NCBI GenBank assembly: GCA_017744915.1
Contig: JAGIAH010000004.1
Coordinates: 62,001-126,000, forward strand
Direction of reading: 5' to 3'
Source: Agrobacterium tumefaciens
Lineage (GTDB): Bacteria; Pseudomonadota; Alphaproteobacteria; Rhizobiales; Rhizobiaceae
Length of the DNA: 64,000 nt
Both the position numbers and the translations under genes were made by a program. Below, piece by piece: positions 7,601 through 15,200 of the stretch (positions are counted from its first letter, which is position 1; the number at the start of each line of letters is the position of its first letter). Below the pieces are notes generated by a model that was not told the DNA's origin, did not search any database, and saw nothing but the letters and a program-made list of their open reading frames with translations.

Positions 7601-10600
7601 CGGCTTCACCGATCTTGACGGCGATGTCGCCGGCGCTGTTGCGAAGGCGCTCTTCCAGCGTTGCGGCACTGCCGTCGATCGCCTTCTGCAACGTGTCCTG
7701 CTGGGTTTCGAGCGACAATTCGAGCATGCTGGCGCTGGAGGCGACCGTGGTGCCGATCATCATCGCCTGCTCGGAGAGCATGTCGCCCATCTGGGTCGTG
7801 GCGGAGGTGAGCGTGGTGGCGATGTCCGCGTGGCGCTGTTCGAGTGTGGTGCGGATATCCTCGTGAGACTGCGATAGATTGCTTTCGAGGCGCGAGACGC
7901 CTTCTTCCACCGTCTGGGCAAAACGGCTGCTGCCGTCCTCCACGACGCTTTCGATGCGGTTGGCGGCACCCGAAACGCTCTGCTCGATCAGGCCGCTATT
8001 GCGTTCCAGCGAACCGGCAATGCGTTCGGCCTGCGAGCCGAGCATGGTTTCCAACCGCTCGTGGCCGCTGGCAAGGGCGTTTTCAAGCGTAAAGGCGGTT
8101 GCCTCGAGGCGCTGGCCGACGCCGGCAGCGGCGAGCGAAAGCGACGAGGCCCTCGCATCCATCGCCTCGGCGATCCGCTCTTCGACGCCCGAAATCGTCA
8201 TGTCGAGCGCCACGGTGCGGCTGTCGAGTGCGTCCGCGATGCGCTCCTCCGCGCTGGAGACAATGCCCGAAAGGGCCGAAGTGCGGCTGTCGAGCGCGCT
8301 CGCGATGCGGTCCTCGACGCCGGAAACGGCGCTGTGCAGGGCCGCGGTGCGACCGTCGAGAATATCGGCGATCTTTTCTTCCACACCGGAGAAGCTCATG
8401 TCGAGCGCCATGGTGCGGCTGTCGAGCACATCGGTGATCCGCTCTTCCGCGCCGGAAACGATGGTCTTCAGCGAATCCGTACGGCTGTCGAGCGCGCCGG
8501 CAATGCGGGTCTCGGCGCCTGCAACCAGCTCGCCAAGGGCTGCGGTGCGGGTATCGAGCGCTTCGGTAATTTTTTCCTCGGCGCCGGAGAACGCCATGTC
8601 GAGCGCCATGGTGCGGCTGTCGAGTGCATCGGCAATGCGCTCTTCGGCACCCGAAACCACGGCGTTGAGGGCTGCGGTGCGGCCATCGAGCGTTTCGGCG
8701 ATACGGGTTTCGGCACCGGCAACCACGTCGCCGAAGGTGGCCGTGCGGCTGTCGAGCGCGCCGGCGATCTTTTCTTCGGCACTTGCAACAATGCCAGTGA
8801 GGGCGGAGGTGCGGTTGTCGAGCGTCTCGGAAAGCCGTTCCTCGACATTGGCGAAGGTCATGTCGAGAGACAGAGTGCGGCTGTCCATGGTGTCGGCAAT
8901 GCGTTCCTCAACGCCGGAAATCGCGCTGGAGAGAGCGGCGGTGCGGCCGTCAAGCGTATCGGCGATACGGCTCTCCGCACCGGCGACGACGTCGTGCAGG
9001 GCGGCCGTGCGGCTTTCCAGCGTGTCGGAGATACGGTCCTCGATGCCGGATACCGCGCCGGTGATGGCGGCGGCCCGGGTTTCGAGCGTTTCGGCAAGGC
9101 GACGCTCGACATCGGCGACAACGCTGTTGATCGCGGCTGCGCGTTCATCGAGCATGGCGGCAAGACGCTCGGCCGTGCCGGAGACGGAGCCGGTAATCGC
9201 CATCGAACGGCTGGCGAGCGCCTCGTCGAAACGGTTCTGGCTGGCCGAAAGCGCGCCGAACAGGGCATTGCTGCGTTCCGCCAGCACGGCGTCGATCTTT
9301 TCGTGCGAATTGGCGAAGGCATCGGTGATTTCGGCGGTGCGCTGGCCGATGGCGTCGCTGAAGGCCTGTGTCCGGCTTTCAAGCGCACTTTCCAGCATTT
9401 CCTGACCCGTTCCCAGCGCGGTTGCGAGCGCCAGCGACTGATCGGTCATGGTGGTGCCGATGCGCTCCAAACCGGCGCTCAGCATGGTGTCGAGCGCTTC
9501 GGAGCCGCCGGCAACGGTTTCGTTGATGCGGGCGAGGCTTTCCATCAGCTTGCTGTCGAGGCTGCCGGCGCGCTGGTCGAAGGCGCTGGCGAACTGCGCC
9601 ACATGCTCGTCGAAGGCAGAGTTGACCTGACCGACCGTCGCCTGCATGCGCTCTTCATAGAGGCCGGAGCGAAGATCGAGATCCATGATCGCATCGTCGG
9701 CCGTGCTCTGCAGACTCTGGCGGAAGGAGAGGCCCTTTTCTTCAAGCGTAGTCGAAAGCTTGTCGAGAACCGTATCCAGCGAACCGCCGATGACCTGCTG
9801 GCCACGTTCGATATTGCGGTTAAGTTCCAGCGAGCGGTTGGACAGTGTTTCGTTAAGCTGGCGGGTGCGTTCCTCAAGCGCGCTGTTGAGGCTTTCCACG
9901 CCGCTATCCAGCGTCGATGCATGGATTGCGAAACGCTCCAGCAGCACTTCACCACGCTCGTCGAGCGTCGAGGTGAGGTTGTGCAGGCGCATGTCGAATT
10001 CGTTGGAAATCGTCGTGCCGGAGGAGTTCAGCGCCTGCAGCAGGTTTTCCGTCTTGGCGGCGATCAGGCTGCCCATCGCTTCGGTCGAGGCGCGCGATTT
10101 TTCGAGCAGCGCGGCAGAGCGCGTGTCGATCATCGAGGCGAAAGCTTCGCCGGTCGTGGCGATCCGCATCGAAAGCTCTTCGCCGACGATGGAGAGTTCT
10201 TCCTTGATCTGTTCCTGCGCGCCGACGATGGAGGAGCGAATACGCTCCGCATGGTTGACGATGGCGTCGCGCTCGGCTGTCAGTTCCTGCACGAGGCTGC
10301 GGACGCGCAGTTCATTGTCGGCGTAGCTGCGCTCAAGCGCGTTGACTTCGGAATGAACCAGCGTTTCGAGTTCCGTCGCACGGGCAATGGTGCGCTCGAT
10401 GCCGTCATTCATGGCCGAGACTTCGCGGCGAACCGCCTGGCCGACGGACATGATGCGGTCAGACGCCACCGTTTCCGGTTCCGCAAGGCGAAGGGCGACT
10501 TCGGCCATGGAGCGGGCGGCATTCCGCAGATCGCGGGCGCGCGCCATCATGATAGCGAAGGCGAAGAACAGCATGACGGGAACGAGGATGCCGACGACGA

Positions 10601-11027
10601 TCGCCATCAGGCCGGGGATCGCGGTAAGATCGGCCAGAGAACCGATGTTCCACAGCGCATTGCCGTAAAGGAGATGTGCGATGCCAAGGCCACCGAGCGC
10701 CCAGATGACCGACATGATCGTGGCGTTGCGGAGCGCGCCGCCGATGGAGCCGCCTTCCAGCGATTTCAGGATCATGGCCGGGCTGCGCTTGGAGCCGTCA
10801 TTGGCGGCTTCGAGATTGGGCGATCTGGGCGTCTGTTCGGCAGGCGCGCGGGCGGCCTCGGGAGCAGGGGTCTGTCTGCTTGCTTCCTTCACTCTGGCCT
10901 CCGGCTGCTTCGGCGCTGCAGTTTTCCGCGATTCCGGCTTTTCTTCGAAAGCGCCAAGCTGCAGGGCATCTTCCAATGCCTGGAATGCAGTCTCGTCGAC
11001 AGAGTCGCTGATCTTGTTATTCGCCAT
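4665..11027 (-). CDS. gpr: Growth pole ring protein (GPR/RgsE type), giant coiled-coil membrane protein
   Basis: The 2,120-residue product matches what I know of A. tumefaciens GPR (Atu1348) and S. meliloti RgsE, which form a ring at the growing pole and are needed for polar growth. In order it has an acidic Pro/Ala-rich cytoplasmic N-terminus (1-100), two membrane helices (about 101-121 and 139-161), a long alpha-helical region with sixteen 22-residue apolipoprotein-like repeats (629-980), three 40-residue repeats (1445-1564), a Pro/Gln linker with three ENRQ repeats, and a compact charged C-terminal domain. The ATG at 11025-11027 is the likely start; an upstream start at 11075 adds 16 unconvincing residues. 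Confidence 0.9.
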   Translation of the reverse strand: MANNKISDSVDETAFQALEDALQLGAFEEKPESRKTAAPKQPEARVKEASRQTPAPEAARAPAEQTPRSPNLEAANDGSKRSPAMILKSLEGGSIGGALRNATIMSVIWALGGLGIAHLLYGNALWNIGSLADLTAIPGLMAIVVGILVPVMLFFAFAIMMARARDLRNAARSMAEVALRLAEPETVASDRIMSVGQAVRREVSAMNDGIERTIARATELETLVHSEVNALERSYADNELRVRSLVQELTAERDAIVNHAERIRSSIVGAQEQIKEELSIVGEELSMRIATTGEAFASMIDTRSAALLEKSRASTEAMGSLIAAKTENLLQALNSSGTTISNEFDMRLHNLTSTLDERGEVLLERFAIHASTLDSGVESLNSALEERTRQLNETLSNRSLELNRNIERGQQVIGGSLDTVLDKLSTTLEEKGLSFRQSLQSTADDAIMDLDLRSGLYEERMQATVGQVNSAFDEHVAQFASAFDQRAGSLDSKLMESLARINETVAGGSEALDTMLSAGLERIGTTMTDQSLALATALGTGQEMLESALESRTQAFSDAIGQRTAEITDAFANSHEKIDAVLAERSNALFGALSASQNRFDEALASRSMAITGSVSGTAERLAAMLDERAAAINSVVADVERRLAETLETRAAAITGAVSGIEDRISDTLESRTAALHDVVAGAESRIADTLDGRTAALSSAISGVEERIADTMDSRTLSLDMTFANVEERLSETLDNRTSALTGIVASAEEKIAGALDSRTATFGDVVAGAETRIAETLDGRTAALNAVVSGAEERIADALDSRTMALDMAFSGAEEKITEALDTRTAALGELVAGAETRIAGALDSRTDSLKTIVSGAEERITDVLDSRTMALDMSFSGVEEKIADILDGRTAALHSAVSGVEDRIASALDSRTSALSGIVSSAEERIADALDSRTVALDMTISGVEERIAEAMDARASSLSLAAAGVGQRLEATAFTLENALASGHERLETMLGSQAERIAGSLERNSGLIEQSVSGAANRIESVVEDGSSRFAQTVEEGVSRLESNLSQSHEDIRTTLEQRHADIATTLTSATTQMGDMLSEQAMMIGTTVASSASMLELSLETQQDTLQKAIDGSAATLEERLRNSAGDIAVKIGEAAREIGGATDALSSKIETSIGNVTARLDETGSRIETSLDTLQARVGGDLANVNTSIEDAGRRFADALEDKTAVFARTSDEAAERITGILDEQTTRVADTFENRTSRLAETFDAGTARIDERLGTMDRALTIGLDNVNRTIEGKASDLAVSLRGAVTSATQNIGDEAARSSALLAKSGSEFAEQVQAQNEAFTKAIEERSGEIVNRISDAQTRLSGQAAAVAQTFSEAGNIIVNKVAEAEAVVRSQVGVISETLTGVESALDARGESIRSALDNRTRELNSMLASRSAELSRLIEEKAKPVVDEYANIGREAAEKIVSAAQQSADLLSQSNSGMVGMVEQAISDYANAGTDAASKLVAATRQSTDMLSETHTAMADAVEQGIDKYARAGSDAANKLVAATRQSTDMLSQTHNSMAEIVEQSATNFNSAVERAAQGFGAADEALNASATRFSESASQAADMVSSSSRLLEGKIDRLSNISGQTLAQVAGIVGRFEEHSKVLSQASELLNAAQSSLVGTLEERQDALRSLSVGLVKRSEEIESAMRNVVGVVENTLNEAEERSQNVAGNLRDNLQASFSDIGRSLDETEQRARSAAQTMRGALLSAGQDASRSIESTLSDAQKYSDELVNRLRGGVESSLSEVDNLLGSASEKSNAAAANLKETLRQAVEEAVSRFAGATDEIRRSSHDIRRELDATRAELKRGAFDLPEEAKESAAAMRRAVSEQIKALQDISQLVGRSTHQMEVSEPVARAIAATQPAAERRVEPRPQPAAAAPVQQRPAQPQPAPALRGTLPLENRQVENRQVENRQAPAPAQPVATNPAGRREEGGGWISDLLRGASQETPAASTPRAGTEQQPTRAADTRNPRHMVESLNSLSVDIARAIDHDASVELWRRYQRGERDVFTRRLYTLKGQTTFDEIKRKYEREAEFRTAVDRYITDFEKLLADVARTDRDRTVTQSYLTSDTGKVYTMLAHAAGRFN
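6336..6695 (-). repeat. Three tandem 40-residue (120-nt) repeats in GPR
   Basis: GPR residues 1445-1564 are three successive 40-residue units starting YANIGREAAEK, YANAGTDAASK and YARAGSDAANK. Units 2 and 3 are nearly identical in the stretch KLVAATRQSTDMLS. Unit 1 is more diverged. Confidence 0.9.
8088..9143 (-). repeat. Sixteen tandem 22-residue (66-nt) repeats in GPR
   Basis: GPR residues 629-980 divide exactly into sixteen units of 22 residues, each starting with Arg-Thr or Arg-Ala and ending in a (D/E)xx(L/M)(D/E)(S/G/T) segment, for example RTAALNAVVSG then AEERIADALDS. Twenty-two residues is the period of amphipathic repeats in apolipoproteins A/E, which explains the apolipoprotein-like domain name given to this family. 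Confidence 0.93.
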
Positions 11028-11503
11028 GCGGTTACGCCTCGTTACACATACGCCCGGCTTCATGCCGTTGACCACTTGCTATCGGCAAGCGGACTGCCGC
11101 CATCATGCCAGCGGAACATTATCTCTTACGAGAGAACAATTCCGCCATTGCCAAATCCCGAATTGCTGGTGGTCCAGCTTTCGGGCGAAATTACATCACT
11201 GTGCCGCAATAACAAAGCTTGAGCTTAAGCCCTGTGAGAACGGCAGTACCGTAGTGACACATTTAGGTGTTCGAAACAATTAATGCGGATTTGCGGCGGC
11301 GGCGAAGTGTCGGCTTTTTAACAGTTTTTAAACCTGAGTTTCGCGCTGAACGCCTTGTTTCGCATAAGTTTAACATAAATTAACCATAGCAGAAGATTTT
11401 CGCCTGCGTCACGCCGTAATTTAAGCCGATAGCAGCCGCCAGCATGCGTGAATACGACACATATGTGACACGAAACAGGAAACGGTGAGACAGGATTCCA
11501 ACC
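11028..11503. promoter_or_regulatory. Divergent promoter region of gpr and the HPt gene
   Basis: The 476 bases are clearly more A/T-rich than the flanking genes, especially 11260-11400. They separate two divergent starts and must carry both promoters. No coding frame is supportable. A CtrA-like motif is annotated separately within it. Confidence 0.6.
11370..11387 (+). promoter_or_regulatory. Possible CtrA-binding site (imperfect spacing)
   Basis: Two TTAAC half-sites occur in tandem, at 11370-11374 and 11380-11384, the second extended to TTAACCAT. The alphaproteobacterial CtrA consensus is TTAA-N7-TTAAC. Here the spacer is 6, so the match is close but not exact. It lies about 120 bases upstream of the HPt start. 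Confidence 0.4.
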
Positions 11504-11872
11504 ATGGCAGCGGTCAGTATTGTTTTCGAAGCTCCCGATAATTACGGCGGCGCGTCTGCCGCCAGCAAGAAGCCAATCGATTTCGATCATCTCGCCCGGC
11601 AGACCATGGGTGACAAGGATCTGGAGATCGAGGTGCTGCAACTGTTCAGCCGCAACGCCCGCGCCGCCCTGCATGAAATGGCGGGCGCAGACGCCAAGGC
11701 CATCATGGCAACGGCCCACCGTCTGAAGGGTGCGGCGCAGGCCGTCGGCGCCTCCGCCGTGTCCGCGGCCGCAGCGGCGGTTGAGGAAAAGGGTAATGAC
11801 GGCGCGGCGATCGCAAAACTCGCGGCGGCCATTGTCGAAGCCGAAAATTTCATCCTCAAGCTCTGCCGCTAA
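11504..11872 (+). CDS. Single-domain histidine phosphotransferase (HPt) protein
   Basis: The 122-residue protein is a single four-helix HPt domain. The phospho-accepting His72 sits in the canonical AHRLKGAAQAVGA motif. Such proteins carry phosphoryl groups between receiver domains in multistep phosphorelays. No kinase or receiver gene is adjacent, so its partners are unknown. It lies divergent from gpr, and the hybrid kinase CckA is encoded 10 kb away. The ATG at 11504 is the first in-frame start and gives a compact protein. Confidence 0.88.
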   Translation: MAAVSIVFEAPDNYGGASAASKKPIDFDHLARQTMGDKDLEIEVLQLFSRNARAALHEMAGADAKAIMATAHRLKGAAQAVGASAVSAAAAAVEEKGNDGAAIAKLAAAIVEAENFILKLCR

Positions 11873-12002
11873 GGCGCAGGCGATCAAATTTGCCATTTTG
11901 CAAGGCCGGTTCAGCCTGTGCGCCCCTGAAGCGGGTTGCCAAGGCGAACCGGCCTTTCTATGTGTTTAGAACAATTCTCAGATCACATTTTGGATTTCCG
12001 GC

Positions 12003-12323
12003 ATGACAAAACTGACCATCGTTGCCTTTGACGGCACGCCCCATGAACTCGACGTGAGCAACGGCTCCACCGTCATGGAGAATGCGGTGCGCAACTCCAT
12101 TCCCGGCATCGATGCGGAATGCGGCGGCGCCTGCGCCTGCGCGACCTGCCACGTCTATGTCGACGATGCCTGGGCAGAGCGCGTCGGCGGACCGGAGCCG
12201 ATGGAAGAGGATATGCTGGATTTCGCCTTCGACGTTCGCCCCACCTCGCGGCTTTCCTGTCAGATCAAGATGAATGACGAGCTTGACGGTCTCGTCGTTC
12301 ATGTTCCCGAACGCCAGGGCTGA
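12003..12323 (+). CDS. 2Fe-2S ferredoxin, adrenodoxin type
   Basis: This 106-residue electron carrier has cluster ligands Cys40, Cys46, Cys49 and Cys86, giving the exact CX5CX2CX36C spacing of vertebrate-type/adrenodoxin ferredoxins. An extra Cys44 lies in the loop. In alphaproteobacteria such ferredoxins (FdxB/FdVI-like) serve cytochrome P450s or Fe-S assembly, and the partner here is unknown. It stands alone and is followed by a GC-rich hairpin. Confidence 0.92.
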   Translation: MTKLTIVAFDGTPHELDVSNGSTVMENAVRNSIPGIDAECGGACACATCHVYVDDAWAERVGGPEPMEEDMLDFAFDVRPTSRLSCQIKMNDELDGLVVHVPERQG

Positions 12324-12353
12324 AAGCTTTCGGTATGGCCTGAGATAGAAAAA

Positions 12354-12384
12354 GCCCCGCTCACCTGTTAGCGGGGAGCGGGGC
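12354..12384 (+). terminator. Possible terminator hairpin after the ferredoxin gene
   Basis: A 9-bp GC-rich stem (12354-12362 with 12376-12384) starts 31 bases after the ferredoxin stop, preceded by A residues. There is no clear T tract, so termination is plausible rather than certain. Confidence 0.5.
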
Positions 12385-12457
12385 GAGGCGGGTACGCAGC
12401 ATGCAGGCGAGGGAGGAAACACCTGCGAGCCCTCAAGCGCGCACCGGGAGAACCGGA

Positions 12458-12473
12458 GACGGTTGCAACCGTC
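12458..12473. repeat. Perfect 16-bp palindrome
   Basis: GACGGTTGCAACCGTC is self-complementary without a loop. This is the form of a dimeric regulator's operator rather than a terminator. It lies in the non-coding gap between the ferredoxin and DUF922 genes. Confidence 0.55.
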
Positions 12474-12567
12474 GGACCCGCCGTGGGCCGCAACCATTTC
12501 AAACCGTATGAACAAGCTACAATGAGTCTTGCCGGCCGCACCATGACGAGAATTCACGGGTGATATC

Positions 12568-12590
12568 GGACATGACGTTACGTCATGTCC
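12568..12590. repeat. Near-perfect 23-bp inverted repeat
   Basis: Two 11-base arms (12568-12578 and 12580-12590) are exact complements around one central base, starting GGACATGACGT. The downstream side is only mildly T-rich. It sits 41 bases beyond the stop of the minus-strand DUF922 gene, so it could terminate that gene or act as a binding site. Confidence 0.6.
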
Positions 12591-12630
12591 CTGTTGTTGC
12601 TTGGGATTTGGAATGGGCAGCCAACAAGCG

Positions 12631-13257
12631 TCAGCGGCGGTTCTGACCCTGTTCCAGCCGGTTCTTTAAAAGCCTTGTCATGCGGGTATCGAAGTTTCTC
12701 GATTCCACCACATCGAAGCGCAACTGATCGCGATCGTGCTCATCCATCACCGTCTGGGTGATCTTGCCGACCATTTCCTGCAGCGTCTCGCAGTTTTTCT
12801 GCGGGCGAAGGCCCGTCAGCTGCCTTTCGAGCGAGCGGGCATGGGTGCGGGCGATTTCCGCGTGACGTTCCTCGTGGCGCTTGATATCGGCAAGCAGCGT
12901 ATCCCAGATGAAGGCCAGTTCCGCCGAGGTGCGGCGGCGGTTTTTCCACTGGGGCAGGAGAATGCGGGTGTTGAGCAACACCTTGGCCGTGCCGACGCTG
13001 CACAGGCCGTTTTTCTCGACATAGGTGAGTTCACCGCCGAACTTGATTTCGGTCGCACCGGGATGGCGCGCGCCGGTATTGCGGGTCAGCGGGCCATGCT
13101 TGGAAAGCTGCTGGTCGAGATCGGCTGCGGTTTTGCCGCCGATCGAAAAATAGGAATAGGTCTTGCGGACGATGGTTTCGGAAAAAGCCGGTCCGGACAG
13201 GGAAAGGGCCAATGCGCCTGCAAAAACGGCGCAGAGAGCGCGTGATGATTTGGTCAT
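12631..13257 (-). CDS. DUF922-family secreted protein with HExxH motif
   Basis: The 208-residue protein has a Sec signal peptide (cleavage near ALSLSGPAFSE) and a periplasmic domain of the DUF922 type. It shows HEERH at residues 128-132, a zinc-metallopeptidase-like HExxH that the family is named for, plus further His residues at 137-139. Proteolytic activity is inferred from the family and not shown here. It is divergent from folP, and the ATG at 13255-13257 gives a clean signal peptide. Confidence 0.78.
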   Translation of the reverse strand: MTKSSRALCAVFAGALALSLSGPAFSETIVRKTYSYFSIGGKTAADLDQQLSKHGPLTRNTGARHPGATEIKFGGELTYVEKNGLCSVGTAKVLLNTRILLPQWKNRRRTSAELAFIWDTLLADIKRHEERHAEIARTHARSLERQLTGLRPQKNCETLQEMVGKITQTVMDEHDRDQLRFDVVESRNFDTRMTRLLKNRLEQGQNRR

Positions 13258-13361
13258 GACCCGGCCTTCCGGTTGAACTTGAAAAAGGTTTGCTGCATAG
13301 GCGGAGCGGAACTTATAAGAATTGGCATAACACTCCGTTATTCCCGAAAGGCGCGTGTTAC

Positions 13362-14222
13362 GTGATAACAGTCGGCAGCAACGCGTGGCAAGCGGCCCAT
13401 GGCCGCTCCCTGAAACTTGATGGGCGTGGCCGTATTATGGCCATCGTCAATGCAACGCCTGATTCCTTTTCCGATGGCGGCCGTTATCTTGCCGTCGATG
13501 CGGCTTTTTCCCATGCGCTGACCTGCGTGGAGGAGGGCGCCGACATCATCGATATCGGCGGCGAATCCACGCGGCCGGGTGCGGCGGCGGTCACGGGTGC
13601 GGAGGAGCAGGACCGGGTGCTGCCGGTCATTGAAAAATTGCGCCGCGAGACCGATGTGCTGATTTCCGTCGATACCTATCGCGCTTCGACGGCAAGGCTG
13701 GCGATCAGTGCCGGCGCCCATATCGTCAATGACGTCTTCGGGCTGCAAAAGGATGGGGAAATGGCGGGCGTGGTCGCCTCCACCCGCGCGGGTGTCTGCG
13801 TCATGCATACCGGCCGCGACCGGCAGAAGCTTGCCGATGTCATCAAGGACCAGTTCGAATTCCTCAATCGCTCACTCGAGATCGCCGAGGATGCGGGAAT
13901 TGCCCGCGATGCCGTCGTGCTCGATCCCGGTTTCGGCTTTGCCAAGGACGAAAGCGAAAATGTCGAGCTGATGGCACGTTTCGGCGAACTTGCCGCTTTC
14001 GGCCTGCCGGTTCTTGCCGGCACGTCGCGCAAGCGTTTCATCGGGTCGCTGACGGGCAGGGATGTTGCGGAGGAACGCGATATCGGAACGGCAGCGACCA
14101 CCGCAATCCTGAGGCTCGCGGGTGCTTCGATTTTTCGCGTGCATAATGTCGCCGCGACCCGTGATGCACTGGCTATTGCCGATGCGGTTCTTGCCAAAGC
14201 GTCGGCAAAGGCCGATGCGTAG
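13362..14222 (+). CDS. folP: Dihydropteroate synthase
   Basis: This enzyme condenses the pterin pyrophosphate with p-aminobenzoate in folate synthesis and is the sulfonamide target. The motifs present are IVNATPDSFSDGG, the GGESTRPGA loop, DPGFGFAKD and SRKRFIG, in the normal TIM-barrel order. I chose GTG 13362 (286 residues), close to the family length. Earlier in-frame starts back to 13290 add a sequence without family similarity. It heads folP-folB-folK. Confidence 0.9.
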   Translation: MITVGSNAWQAAHGRSLKLDGRGRIMAIVNATPDSFSDGGRYLAVDAAFSHALTCVEEGADIIDIGGESTRPGAAAVTGAEEQDRVLPVIEKLRRETDVLISVDTYRASTARLAISAGAHIVNDVFGLQKDGEMAGVVASTRAGVCVMHTGRDRQKLADVIKDQFEFLNRSLEIAEDAGIARDAVVLDPGFGFAKDESENVELMARFGELAAFGLPVLAGTSRKRFIGSLTGRDVAEERDIGTAATTAILRLAGASIFRVHNVAATRDALAIADAVLAKASAKADA

Positions 14223-14300
14223 ATCAACGAGTGCCGGAATGCCGTGTCCTGAAGATGGCGCGGCTTTCAGGCGAAACAGTCCTGCCATGGAGGCGATGCG

Positions 14301-14666
14301 ATGAGCCGCTATACCATCATCCTGAAAAACTGTTCCTTTTTCGCCCGTCATGGCCTTCTCGAGCAGGAGGAGGTGCTGGGTCAGCGCTTTTTCGTCGATG
14401 CCGAGATGGAAGTCGAGGCCGGTGATGCGCTGGAAACCGACGATATCGAAAACACCGTCGATTATGGCGTGGCTTTCGCCGTCATCGAAAAAAGTGTTGT
14501 CGGGCAGCGCCGTTATCTCATCGAGGCGCTGGCGAATGATATCGCCAAGGCGCTTCGCGCGCGTTATCCGCAGATCGTCTGGCTGCGCATCACGGTGCGC
14601 AAGCCATCCGCGCCGGTTCCGGGCATTCTCGACTATGCGCAGGTGAGCGTTGAGCACCATGCCTGA
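14301..14666 (+). CDS. folB: Dihydroneopterin aldolase
   Basis: The 121-residue protein cleaves dihydroneopterin to the hydroxymethyl pterin used by FolK. It shows the FolB pattern: the start MSRYTIILKNCSFFARHGLLEQE, written here in part as FFARHGLLEQE, the ENTVDYG segment and a C-terminal VRKPSAPVPG. Its start follows TGGAGG. Its last eight bases overlap the start of folK, which points to translational coupling. Confidence 0.93.
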   Translation: MSRYTIILKNCSFFARHGLLEQEEVLGQRFFVDAEMEVEAGDALETDDIENTVDYGVAFAVIEKSVVGQRRYLIEALANDIAKALRARYPQIVWLRITVRKPSAPVPGILDYAQVSVEHHA

Positions 14667-15186
14667 GAAAATGACCGTCGCCGCGTTGGGCCTCGGAGGC
14701 AATATCGGCGATCCCGCCGCCGCCATGGCGCGGGCATTGCGCGAACTCGACGGGCATGGCGATTGCCGGGTGCTGGCCGTTTCCGGCCTTTACCGCACGC
14801 CGCCCTGGGGCAAGACGGATCAGGCGGATTTCTTCAATTGCTGCGCGCTGGTAGAAACCTCGCTTTCAGCGCCCGCGCTGCTGCAACTGTGCCTCGATAT
14901 CGAAAAGGGCATGAAGCGGGTGCGGACGGAGCGCTGGGGCCCGCGCACCATCGATATCGATGTGTTGACCTATGGGAATGAGGTTCTCGTTACGGAAAGC
15001 ATCGAAGTGCCGCATCCGCGCATGACGGAACGGGCGTTCGTGCTGATGCCGCTCGCCGACATCGCCCCTGACCTCGAGGTCAAGGGTAAGCCCGTGCGGG
15101 AATGGCTTCAGCAGGTGGACAGGAGCGGCATTGTCCGCGCAAATGAAAAGCGGGAGTGGTGGACACTCCCGCTCGGTGATGGCTGA
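14659..15186 (+). CDS. folK: 2-amino-4-hydroxy-6-hydroxymethyldihydropteridine pyrophosphokinase
   Basis: FolK transfers pyrophosphate from ATP to the pterin that FolP then uses. The 175-residue sequence has GLGGNIGD near the N-terminus, LYRTPPWGKTDQ, and the HPPK signature RWGPRTIDIDVLTYG. The ATG at 14659 overlaps the folB stop (ATGCCTGA). A TTG nine bases earlier is also in frame but less likely. It is convergent with the next gene, with 14 bases between stops. Confidence 0.93.
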   Translation: MPEKMTVAALGLGGNIGDPAAAMARALRELDGHGDCRVLAVSGLYRTPPWGKTDQADFFNCCALVETSLSAPALLQLCLDIEKGMKRVRTERWGPRTIDIDVLTYGNEVLVTESIEVPHPRMTERAFVLMPLADIAPDLEVKGKPVREWLQQVDRSGIVRANEKREWWTLPLGDG

Positions 15187-15200
15187 GAAGATTACGGCTT

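Noticed and set aside
4686-7877. 1,063-codon open frame on the plus strand opposite gpr
   Set aside because: Gly/Arg/Phe/His-rich shadow of the GPR coding strand, produced by its GC-rich biased codons. The minus-strand frame has clear repeats and domains.
8088-9143. 66-nt tandem repeats as a CRISPR array or satellite
   Set aside because: The period is uniform, with no alternating repeat and unique spacer, and the frame is conserved through all units. It is a protein repeat.
8061-11222. 1,053-codon open frame on the plus strand opposite gpr
   Set aside because: Same reason as above; its regularity mirrors the 22-residue repeats of the real gene, and it shows no family features.
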